Shown: one piece after another, positions 6,761-12,536 of the stretch
Position numbering within the stretch: the stretch's first letter is position 1
Layout of the letters: every line of letters starts with the position of its first letter
Assembly: GCA_026770585.1 (NCBI GenBank)
Contig: MU646762.1
Location: forward strand, 131,212-144,390
DNA from: Baffinella frigidus
Taxonomy: Eukaryota; Cryptophyceae; Cryptomonadales; Baffinellaceae
Direction of reading: 5' to 3'
DNA length: 13,179 nucleotides
Position numbers and translations under genes: made by a program
The notes under the pieces: model-generated
Told to the model about the DNA's origin: nothing
The model's input: only the letters and a program-made list of their open reading frames with translations
Databases searched by the model: none

Positions 6761-6910
6761 GAAGAGTGGCAGCCGTGATGGGAGCCGGTCGCGACCCCGC
6801 TCGGCGTGGCAGACTTTTCCTAAGTTGACATGCTGGGTGTGCGGTACGATTCCGTCAACTTTCGAGCGGAAAGGAGCCCGGGCTCACCAAGTTGGTTGGC
6901 CCGAATAGAC
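6761..6910 (+). repeat. 150-bp dispersed unit, copy 2
   Basis: GAAGAGTGGCAGCCGTGATG starts a unit that aligns to 7253-7410. It includes the hairpin-bearing 75-bp part (6837-6910; GGGCTCACCAAGTTGGT) that is also found inverted at 3583-3657. The stem is imperfect in this copy. A further short copy of the GTGATGGGAGCCG block follows at about 6925-6965. Confidence 0.82.
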
Positions 6911-6981
6911 CGCGCGAGAATTCGATGGGCACGAGCGGGAGCCGTGATGGGAGCCGTGCGCGATCCCTACCACCAGCAACC

Positions 6982-7150
6982 TAATAGGGTAATGGACTGA
7001 AAACCGGGTAGTTGGGCCTACGGTATTGCCTACGGTAGGCCGTAGGGGCCTAGGGGGGTTCCTATGAAACATTAGGTCCTAGGGGCCCTACGGCCTACTG
7101 TAGGCAATACCGTAGGCTAACTGCCCGGTTTTCAGGAAGTTGTCCTATGA
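6982..7150 (+). mobile_element. 169-bp foldback element, divergent relative, TSD AACC
   Basis: Termini TAATAGGGTAA...CCTATGA and inner words CTGAAAA, GGGTAGTT and GCCTACGGTATTGCCTA mark it as a relative of the 166-bp elements, though the centre differs (GGCCTAGGGG...CCTAGGGGCC). The arms pair with about ten mismatches. AACC flanks both ends (6978-6981 and 7151-7154). More mismatches between the arms than in 9292-9457 suggest an older insertion. Confidence 0.87.
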
Positions 7151-7199
7151 AACCCGAAGCAGCTTAAAATGGATCCTCCGAAGGATTACAAGAGTTTTA

Positions 7200-7238
7200 T
7201 TCTTGCCTAGGACCCTACGGTAGGAAATCCCTAGGGAC
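7200..7238. repeat. CCTAGGACC / CCTACGGTAGG fragment
   Basis: TTGCCTAGGACCCTACGGTAGG and the following CCCTAGGGACC resemble the inner arms of the foldback elements and are probably a decayed half. Similar debris lies at 10690-10760. Confidence 0.5.
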
Positions 7239-7252
7239 CTGGGGGGGCAGTC

Positions 7253-7410
7253 AAAGAGTGGCAGTCGTGATGGGAGCCGGGCGCGACCCCACCCCAGATA
7301 GACCTGGCGGACTATTTGCAAGTTGACATGTGCTTGGTGTGCGGTAAAAATCCGTCAACTTTGGAGCGGGAAGGAGCCCGGGCTCACCAAACTGGTGAGC
7401 CCAAATAGAC
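7253..7410 (+). repeat. 158-bp dispersed unit, copy 3
   Basis: Homologous to 6761-6910 throughout. The hairpin here is GGGCTCACCAAACTGGTGAGCCC (7379-7401), nearly perfect, whereas copy 2 has lost part of the stem. Confidence 0.83.
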
Positions 7411-7511
7411 TGAGCCAGAGCTAGGGGTCCGCCACTCAAGCCTCGCGTGGCGACGTTTCTCACAGCTTGAGCCCCCCTGAATGATAAATTAATTTTATAT
7501 AATTTTGATAA

Positions 7512-7522
7512 CCCCCCCCCCC
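7512..7522 (+). repeat. Run of 11 C
   Basis: The homopolymer follows an AT-rich patch (7486-7510). The rest of 7411-7564 shows nothing recognisable. Confidence 0.9.
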
Positions 7523-7564
7523 GTCTTCGCCTTGCGGCACGCTGCATATGCCTTTTTCTGACTT

Positions 7565-7697
7565 CCTACCTACCTACCTCCTACCTATCTACCTACCCAC
7601 CCACCCATCCTACCCTACCTACCTACCTACCTACCTACCTACCTACCTACCTACCTACCTACCCACCTACCTACCTACCTACCTACCTACCTACCTA
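7565..7697 (+). repeat. CCTA tetranucleotide microsatellite
   Basis: About 30 CCTA units with a few CCCA interruptions in the first half; the second half is nearly pure. The Tyr-Leu-Pro-Thr peptide in its reading frame is an artefact. The next 145 bp (7698-7842) has no assigned feature. Confidence 0.97.
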
Positions 7698-7842
7698 TGG
7701 TGCTTGGTGCTTTTATTTACACTCACATCGAAGGCCACAGCCCACCTCACTCTTGAGGAGTGGGGAGTAATCTACGAATGAGCTCCTCGACCCACCCCAT
7801 GTGGGTGCGGCCGAGCCACCTTTCCATTTCGCTCAACGTTGA

Positions 7843-7917
7843 CGATGCAGGAAACGTGTCAACTTTTGGATGCTGGAAACGTGTCAACTTTTGGATGCTG
7901 GAACCGTGCCAACTGTC
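7843..7917 (+). repeat. Three tandem 25-bp units with GTGTCAACTT
   Basis: Units starting at 7843, 7868 and 7893 read GGATGCTGGAAACGTGTCAA plus CTTTT with drift in the first and last. A fourth unit (GGATGCTGGGAACGTGTCAAC) lies at 8088-8108, beyond the inverted-repeat element at 7917-8084, as if that element had inserted into the array. Confidence 0.88.
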
Positions 7918-8084
7918 CACCAGCCCTCTCGGTTTGGGCAAATTGGAAATTACGTACCAGTTTCAAAAATCTAAACACCCTGCGTGTGGGGTTTTAAAAA
8001 TAACCGACGTCGGAATCCGACTTCATCCCAGGGCATTCCGTACCGCCAAATCCGATCATTTGCCCAAACCGTGAGGGTTGGTGG
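7917..8084. mobile_element. 168-bp element with 27-bp inverted termini
   Basis: CCACCAGCCCTCTCGGTTTG to GGCAAAT at 7917-7943 is inverted at 8058-8084 with two mismatches. The interior contains ACGTACCAG, GTGTGGGGTTTTAAAA and a hairpin GTCGGA / TCCGAC. It is flanked on both sides by the 25-bp GTGTCAACTT units. No target-site duplication is clear. Confidence 0.72.
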
Positions 8085-8176
8085 GTCGGATGCTGGGAAC
8101 GTGTCAACTTGGCCCCCGTTTTGATGGAACGCTTGTGCTCACCCACAGGACGCATTCGCGAGACAGGTTGAATCTC

Positions 8177-8231
8177 TCGCGGCCTGGGAGTAAGGAGGGG
8201 AGCATGCGCGATATGGTGAGCGCGCCCAGCC
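8177..8231 (+). repeat. 55-bp dispersed repeat E, copy 1
   Basis: TCGCGGCCTGGGAGTAAGG, then AGGGGAGCATGCGCGATATG and GTGAGCGCGCCCAGCC. Five copies, full or partial, lie within 1.5 kb (8177, 8508, 8715, 8792, 9613), always in the same orientation and usually near a GTCAACTTTTGGCATTGTGT word. No open frame is conserved among copies. Confidence 0.88.
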
Positions 8232-8243
8232 CGTTCAACCTTG

Positions 8244-8302
8244 TTTCTTCTTCTTCTTTATTACTCTCGATACAGGTCCTGAATGAGGCCCTTGAGCCTT
8301 GA
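8244..8302 (+). repeat. 55-bp dispersed repeat, copy 2
   Basis: Homologue of 3044-3098 with one additional TTC, followed here by GTTGAGTGATACACAAG, which the first copy lacks. From 8303 to 8507 only CCTCAACCCT words and a GTATAC / GTATAC hairpin (about 8463-8478) are visible. Confidence 0.82.
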
Positions 8303-8507
8303 GTTGAGTGATACACAAGTCTATGGGCCTTAAGTAACGGGCCCGCCTTAGAGACAAGAGCCCCCTCAACCCTCGATCCTCAACCCTAGCATCGTCAAAC
8401 GGCGACACGCGAGAGCAGAAAGATGCTCTAGAGAGTCACCTACCCAGAGTCATATATCACCGAGTATACAACAGTATACGAAGACAAACGGCTGGCATTG
8501 TGTCTTG

Positions 8508-8559
8508 TCGCCAGAGAGTAAGGAGGGGAGCATGCGCGATATGGTGAGCGCTCCCAGCC
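8508..8559 (+). repeat. Dispersed repeat E, copy 2
   Basis: It has TCGCCAGAGAGTAAGG in place of the TCGCGGCC start and is otherwise identical to copy 5 through AGCGCTCCCAGCC. Confidence 0.88.
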
Positions 8560-8714
8560 CCCCCGAAAGCAAAAATGCTTTTCTGCAGATCTTTTCTACG
8601 GAAATGCGCGTCGTTGGGCGATGTTGGGAGCATTTAAACCTCACGGACCTAAAGGATCAACCCTTGACCCTCTACCCTCAACCGTAGCGTTGTCAACTTT
8701 TGGCATGGTGTCTT

Positions 8715-8747
8715 TCGCGGCCAGGGAGGAAGGAGGGGAGATATGGT
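8715..8747 (+). repeat. Dispersed repeat E, copy 3 (internal deletion)
   Basis: The CATGCGCG segment is missing between GGGGAG and ATATGGT. It is preceded by CAACTTTTGGCATGGTGT. Confidence 0.8.
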
Positions 8748-8791
8748 AAACCATGAACCTCACAACCCCAACCCCAAACCGGGTGAATGTC

Positions 8792-8816
8792 TCGCGGCCA
8801 GGAAGTAAGGAGGGTA
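8792..8816 (+). repeat. Dispersed repeat E, copy 4 (truncated)
   Basis: Only TCGCGGCCAGGAAGTAAGG plus a few bases remain. GGGTGAATGTC upstream resembles the GGTTGAATCTC that precedes copy 1. Confidence 0.75.
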
Positions 8817-8896
8817 CCTCACAGTGGTCTACGGACCTTTCATCAAAAGTCAACTTGCCCAGAGACAATTAACTTTAATCCTTTTCTGCTGCGAAT

Positions 8897-8953
8897 TTGG
8901 TCACGTTACACCCTAAAATCCAGCCCCAACGAAACCTTCGTAGTCCACCGAGT
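8897..8953 (+). repeat. 57-bp dispersed repeat, copy 2
   Basis: Uninterrupted homologue of 1861-1917. CCACCGAGTGGCG here corresponds to the CCACCGACTGGAG that the foldback at 1918-2083 interrupts. Confidence 0.8.
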
Positions 8954-9000
8954 GGCGTGCACCATTCCCAGCCTGGGTTCAGGGTTTCGGGTGCAGGGTG

Positions 9001-9060
9001 CAGGGAGCATCGTCAACATTTGGCATGGGTGCAGGGAGCATCGTCAACATTTGGCATTGT
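9001..9060 (+). repeat. Tandem pair with CATCGTCAACATTTGGCAT
   Basis: GTGCAGGGAGCATCGTCAAC followed by ATTTGGCAT is repeated with a period of about 31 bp. The CGTCAAC...TTTGGCATTGT word also precedes copies of repeat E. Confidence 0.82.
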
Positions 9061-9084
9061 GTGGTTGTTCCCGCGGGGGTAAGA

Positions 9085-9108
9085 GATGCGGTCTCATCCG
9101 GACGAGTT
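9085..9108 (+). repeat. 24-bp direct repeat, left
   Basis: GATGCGGTCTCATCCGGACG plus AGTT, identical to 9269-9292. Its TCATCCGGACGAGT part is the end motif of the 172-bp element at 10051-10222. Confidence 0.92.
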
Positions 9109-9268
9109 CCTTGCTCGGATAGCGAGGGGTTAAACGGATCTTTGTAATTCGGGTACGAACTCAAACATTTGTACGAGTCGTGTCCAACTTGTGGGCGCTA
9201 GACTACACAAAACTGCAGTCTGGCCACAAATTACCCGAACCGTTTAACCCCTCGCTATCCGAGCAAGG
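9109..9268. mobile_element. 160-bp inverted-repeat element between 24-bp direct repeats
   Basis: Perfect 29-bp arms (CCTTGCTCGGATAGCGAGGG plus GTTAAACGG) lie at 9109-9137 and 9240-9268, with TTCGGGTA continuing the symmetry after a gap. The loop contains CATTTGTACGAG. Identical 24-bp direct repeats abut both ends. A 24-bp target-site duplication would be unusually long for a cut-and-paste element, so recombination or tandem duplication of the surrounding element end is an alternative. Confidence 0.85.
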
Positions 9269-9612
9269 GATGCGGTCTCATCCGGACGAGTTAATAGGGT
9301 AACGGCCTGAAAATGGGGTAGTTAGGCCTACGGTATTGCCTAGGACCTCCTACCGTAGGCCGAGACTTTTTGGTCCTAGGATCCCTCGGCCTACGGTAGG
9401 AGGTCCTAGGCAATGCCGTAGGCCTAACTACCCCATTTTCAGGCCGTTAGCCTATGAGAGTAGTCATGATGAACACGATTTCGGGGATCTCCGATCCGAT
9501 TTTGGTGTATCTTAAGGCTCTCGATGAAGTCTAGATAGGCGACTGTCTTATTTCTTCACTCAAGATACACCAAAATCGTATTCGTTATGAATAGTCGGCG
9601 GGATTAGATCTG
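9269..9612 (+). mobile_element. 172-bp element, copy 1, split by a foldback insertion
   Basis: The left end (GTCTCATCCGGACGAGT) lies before and the remainder (9462-9612) after the foldback at 9292-9457. The ends match those of 10051-10222 in the same orientation, TCATCCGGACGAG on the left and CGGCGGGATTAGATCTG on the right. The interior, including the inverted pair GATTTTGGTGTATCTT / AAGATACACCAAAATC (9498-9513 and 9562-9577), runs in the opposite direction to that copy. No open frame. Confidence 0.75.
9292..9457 (+). mobile_element. 166-bp foldback element, copy 2, TSD GAGT
   Basis: Termini TAATAG...CTATGA; the 71-bp inner arms (9294-9364 and 9385-9455) differ at two positions; the loop is ACTTTTTGGTCCTAGGATCC. 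GAGT flanks it (9288-9291 and 9458-9461). Removing the element and one GAGT leaves GACGAGTAGTCATGATGAA, matching GACGAGTATTCATGATGAA at 10066-10084. The near-perfect arms indicate a recent insertion or continued homogenisation. Confidence 0.95.
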
Positions 9613-9667
9613 TCGCGGCCAGGGAGTAAGGAGGGGAGCATGCGCGATATGGTGAGCGCTCCCAGCC
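9613..9667 (+). repeat. Dispersed repeat E, copy 5
   Basis: A full-length copy directly adjoining the right end (TTAGATCTG) of the 172-bp element. It is followed by GCTCAACTTTTGACAG and CCACTTTTGGCATTGT words. From 9668 to 9821 only a GGGGTTAGGGTTT word is visible. Confidence 0.88.
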
Positions 9668-9821
9668 AGCGTGCTCAACTTTTGACAGCGTCGTCCACTT
9701 TTGGCATTGTATTGCCCCTCCCACAGGGGTTAGGGTTTGAAGGGGGGAGGCTGAATCAGTTCCCTAATTAGTGTTTTCATTCATTTAGGAGGCCTAATTG
9801 GATTTACTATGCCTTAACTAA

Positions 9822-10020
9822 TTTCCCCTATTCAACCTCATATTGACAAGGAACTGATTCAGTTTTCTTCCCAGATGAGCTTCATGCACCACTTAGAAGC
9901 CACTAGGGGCTTCACGGATGCAGTCCATCTAAACGATTTGTACTAGAATCTTATCCATTGTTATGGATTCCAACCGGAATTTCCCCCGAGAATCCGGGGG
10001 AAAATATCTTCGGTCGCTGC
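9822..10020 (+). mobile_element. Dispersed ~200-bp repeat with hairpin, copy 2
   Basis: Homologue of 1384-1580 over its whole length, with similarity falling towards the 3' side. The hairpin at 9980-10003 has nine paired positions (TTTCCCCCG / CGGGGGAAA). The internal duplications of the other copy are absent, so this copy is closer to a single unit. Its right end CGCTGCTAAATGG mirrors the TTAGCAGC words. Confidence 0.78.
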
Positions 10021-10050
10021 TAAATGGGGTGGCTCATCTCCCGCCTGCGA

Positions 10051-10222
10051 GCAGATCTCATCCGGACGAGTATTCATGATGAAAAAGATTTTGGTGTATT
10101 TTGAGGGTTGAAATAAGGCAGTCGTCTATCTAGACTTCATTTGGAGCCTTAAGATACACCAAAATCGGGTCGGAGATCCCCGAAATTGTATTGGTATGAG
10201 TACTCGGCGGGCTTAGATCTGC
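10051..10222 (+). mobile_element. 172-bp element, copy 2 (uninterrupted)
   Basis: The imperfect terminal inverted repeat spans about 28 bp: GCAGATCT, then CATCCGGACGAGTATTCAT on the left and the complement of ATGAGTACTCGGCGGG plus AGATCTGC on the right. An inner pair, GATTTTGGTGTATTTT (10087-10102) / AAGATACACCAAAATC (10151-10166), flanks a core with GTCTATCTAGAC. Compared with copy 1 the ends keep orientation but the interior is flipped. No coding capacity. Confidence 0.78.
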
Positions 10223-10239
10223 CCGCGCAGAAGCAGTGT

Positions 10240-10405
10240 TAATAGAGTAACGGCCTGAAAATGGGGTAGTTAGGCCTACGGCATTGCCTAGGACCTCCTA
10301 CCGTAGGCCGAGACTTTTTGGTCCTAGGATCCCTCGGCCTACGGTAGGAGGTCCTAGGCAATGCCGTATGCCTAACTACCCCATTTTCAGGCCGTTAGCC
10401 TATGA
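10240..10405 (+). mobile_element. 166-bp foldback element, copy 3, TSD GTGT
   Basis: Nearly identical to 9292-9457 in the same orientation, with the same loop. Arms differ at about three positions. GTGT flanks it at 10236-10239 and 10406-10409. It sits 17 bp outside the 172-bp element, so insertions cluster here. Confidence 0.94.
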
Positions 10406-10566
10406 GTGTTTGTATTACCTCAGAAGCAACCGTAGCGGCCCTGCTGGAACAGTACCAAGTTGGACCAGCTCTACCCCGTGTCAAAAGTGGACGATGCTGT
10501 CAAAAGTTGTGCCGCAACGCGGCACACCCACCCCTGCGTCTTGAAACGAAAAAAAATCAAACCTTC

Positions 10567-10607
10567 CCGAAAGTTGACGGTCTAGTACCAGCATCGTCAA
10601 CTTTCGG
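10567..10607. repeat. GTTGAC hairpin with 13-bp perfect arms, then nine T
   Basis: CCGAAAGTTGACG (10567-10579) and CGTCAACTTTCGG (10595-10607) flank a 15-base loop with TAGTACCAG, followed by CAC and a T run at 10612-10620. It is the best member of the recurrent GTTGAC/GTACC hairpin class. It resembles a bacterial-type terminator in shape only; the eukaryotic context makes that reading unlikely. In 10406-10566 and 10608-10817 only CCTACGG/CCTAGG debris (10690-10760) is seen. Confidence 0.7.
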
Positions 10608-10817
10608 CACGTTTTTTTTTAACTGCTCTCGCGGAGCAAGCGGGCTACGAAGGGATTTTCGGCCCATTTCGGGCCACGTTTCCGTAAACTTATCCGTAGG
10701 AGCCCCCCCTATGTCCTAACAGGTTGCCTTCCGTAGGGTCCTAGGTCTTATCGCCTAGGGGTTATTCGAAATGCCTTCGAAGTCCGCTGTGTGGTACAGC
10801 GTGACCCGTCCATCCCT

Positions 10818-10977
10818 AGGTGCGGAACTTCGAGGAGGATTCAGCAATGGCGAAGGTGGTCGCTTTGGGCCGGATCCCTCAGCCCTAAATGATCCCTCAG
10901 CCCTAAATTATCCCTAAGCCCTAAAAACCCCGAACCAGGTTCGGAACTTCGAGGAGGATTCAGCGATGGCGAAGGTG
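10818..10977 (+). repeat. 41-bp direct repeat, two copies
   Basis: AGGTGCGGAACTTCGAGGAG continuing to ATGGCGAAGGTG lies at 10818-10858 and 10937-10977 with two differences. ATCCCTCAGCCCTAAAT words lie between them. The second copy opens a frame (MAKVKAVSHGSARHKAITK) that then runs into repeats. I do not recognise it as a protein. Confidence 0.85.
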
Positions 10978-10986
10978 AAGGCCGTG

Positions 10987-11218
10987 TCGCACGGTTCGGC
11001 GCGCCACAAGGCCATCACCAAGGTCTCAATAACCCCCCAACCAAAAACCCGTTGCAACCAAGGTCTGAATAACCCCTCAACCAAAAACCCGTTAGCCCTC
11101 GCACCGTCCAAAGTTGACGGGTTTGAACCGGACACGCAGCTTGTCAACTTGGGAATAGTCCGGCAAGCGATGGGGCCCGTATCGCACGGCTCGGCGCGCC
11201 ACAAGGCTATCACCAAGG
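10987..11218 (+). repeat. 37-bp direct repeat around a tandem 37-bp pair
   Basis: TCGCACGGTTCGGCGCGCCA followed by CAAGGCCATCACCAAGG occurs at 10987-11023 and 11182-11218 with two differences. Between them, ACCAAGGTCTCAATAACCCC to AACCCGTT is duplicated at 11017-11053 and 11057-11093. A hairpin with AAAGTTGACGGGTTTGAACC and CTTGTCAACTTGGG (11109-11155) is homologous to 6662-6710. Confidence 0.83.
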
Positions 11219-11220
11219 CC

Positions 11221-11408
11221 TCAACCCGAAACCCGAAACCGAATAAAATCTTTAGGCAATGCCCGAGCAGCATACATCACTTCAAGAATATCGAAATCAA
11301 TGCCTTCCTCGTGTTAAACCTAAACCCTAAGACCGACACCCGAAACCCGAAGCCCGAAACACGAAACCCAAAGCCCGAAACCCGAAACCCGAAACCTTAA
11401 ACCCTAAC
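11221..11408 (+). repeat. Telomere-like CCCGAAA / CCCTAAA tracts
   Basis: Short at 11221-11245 and longer at 11317-11408, mostly CCCGAAA, AGCCCGAAA and CCCTAAA, C-rich on plus. The Asn-Pro-Lys-Pro-Glu-Thr-Arg peptide read through it is an artefact of the 7-mer. Confidence 0.92.
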
Positions 11409-11413
11409 CGCTG

Positions 11414-11940
11414 GTCGAACTGCAAGTGCGCGTACAGACGGAGATCAGAGACAGCGTATTTACCAAACCCGGTCAAAATATCGGTGAATAACATGTCTTT
11501 GTACCGAGCTATTATTAATTAGTACCACGAAAATAGATGGACTGATGTGTGAAGCGCGCTGTGTGGCCAGGTCGAGCTGCAAGTGCGAGTGAAGACGGAG
11601 ATCGGGGACAAGTGTATTTATTTATCAAACCCGGTCAAAATGTCGTTGAATAACATGTCTTTGTACCGAGCCATTATTAATTAGTACCACGAAAATAGAT
11701 GGACTGCTCTGAAAAGCGCGGTGTGTGGCCAGGTCGAGCTGCAAGTGCGAGTGAAGACGGAGATCAGAGACAGCCTTTTTTACCAAACCCGGTCAAAATA
11801 TCGGTGAATAACATGTCTTTGTACCGAGCCCTTATTAATTAGAACCACGAAAATAGATGGACTGACCTGAAAAGTGCGGTGTGTGGCCAGGTCGAGCTGC
11901 AAGTGCGAGTGAAGACGGAGATCGGGGACAGCGTATTTAT
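11414..11940 (+). repeat. About 160-bp satellite, 3.3 tandem copies
   Basis: Units start at 11414, 11571, 11733 and 11891 (lengths 157, 162, 158, then a partial). Each begins GTCGAGCTGCAAGTGCGAGT and carries CCCGGTCAAAATATCG, AACATGTCTTTGTACCGAG, ATTAATTAGTACCACG and AATAGATGGACTG. Units are about 90% alike. The last copy changes after GGGGACAGCGTATTTATCA into the next array. Two GTACC words per unit link it to the dispersed hairpin motif. Confidence 0.95.
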
Positions 11941-12345
11941 CACGGGGTCAATCCAGGTGAGAAATCCCTCAACCCCTTACATGCTTCAGGGTTTGGGTTT
12001 TGGGGCTTTGTATTTATCATGGGGTCAGTCCAGGTGAGAAATCCTCTCGCATGCTTCAGGGTTTGGGGTTGAGGGTTAGGGTTTGGGGGGTTCGTATTTA
12101 TCACGGGGTCGATCCAGGTGAGAAATTCCTCAACCCCTTACATGCTTCAGGGTTTGGGTTTGGGGGTTTTGTATTTATCACGGGGTTTAGGGTTTACCCT
12201 CGCATGATTCAGGGTTTGGGGTTGAGGGTTAGGGTTTGGGGGGGTTGTATTTATCACGGGGTCAATCCAGGTGAGAAATCCCCTCGCATGCTTCAGGGTT
12301 TGGGGTTGAGGGTTTGGGTTTGGGGGGTTTGGGCATGCTTCAGGG
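11933..12345 (+). repeat. Dimeric 77/84-bp tandem array with TTTAGGG-like words
   Basis: Units begin GTATTTATCACGGGGTCAAT at 11933, 12010, 12094, 12171 and 12247. Odd and even units differ: units 1 and 3 carry CTCAACCCCTTACATGC, while 2, 4 and 5 carry CTCGCATG and GGGTTTGGGGTTGAGGG. This gives a higher-order dimer of about 160 bp. Unit 4 is partly replaced by GGGTTTAGGGTTTACC. The Tyr-His-Gly-Val and Gly-Leu-Arg-Val peptides in its frames reflect the array. Confidence 0.93.
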
Positions 12346-12530
12346 GTTTGGGGTATTTGGTTGGCCTGTTTCGTCTGGTGTTGGGGCTGAGGGTTCGGGT
12401 TAAGGGTGCAGCGTTCAGGGTATCTTCAGGGTTTGGGGGTTAGGGCTTGGGGGCAGAACCCTGGGCATGCTTCAGGGTTTAGGGCTTAGGGTCCAGGGTT
12501 CAGGGTTTCACGGTGGTTTTAGGGCTCCTC
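12346..12530 (+). repeat. Degenerate G-strand telomere-like tract
   Basis: GGGTTTAGGGCTTAGGG, TTCAGGGTTTGGGGG and similar words are G-rich on plus, the opposite polarity to the tracts at 1068, 3324, 6391 and 11221. Confidence 0.85.
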
Positions 12531-12536
12531 GAGATG

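Noticed and set aside
8177-9667. CRISPR-like array from repeat E
   Set aside because: Copies are unevenly spaced by hundreds of bases, vary in length, and have no regular spacers or nearby cas genes.
10567-10620. Rho-independent terminator
   Set aside because: The hairpin plus T run has the right look, but the loop and arms belong to the dispersed GTTGAC hairpin class and the DNA is eukaryotic.
10966-11400. 144-codon plus-strand frame starting MAKVKAVSHGSARHK
   Set aside because: The start lies in a duplicated 41-bp repeat and the rest is direct repeats and CCCGAAA units read as NPKPETR. No family similarity.
11414-12345. rRNA spacer or 5S gene array
   Set aside because: No conserved rRNA sequence is visible in any unit; the units are AT-containing satellite without internal promoter boxes I can recognise.
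12000-12443. 147-codon plus-strand frame
   Set aside because: Translation of the 77/84-bp array and TTTAGGG-like words; repetitive and without a domain.
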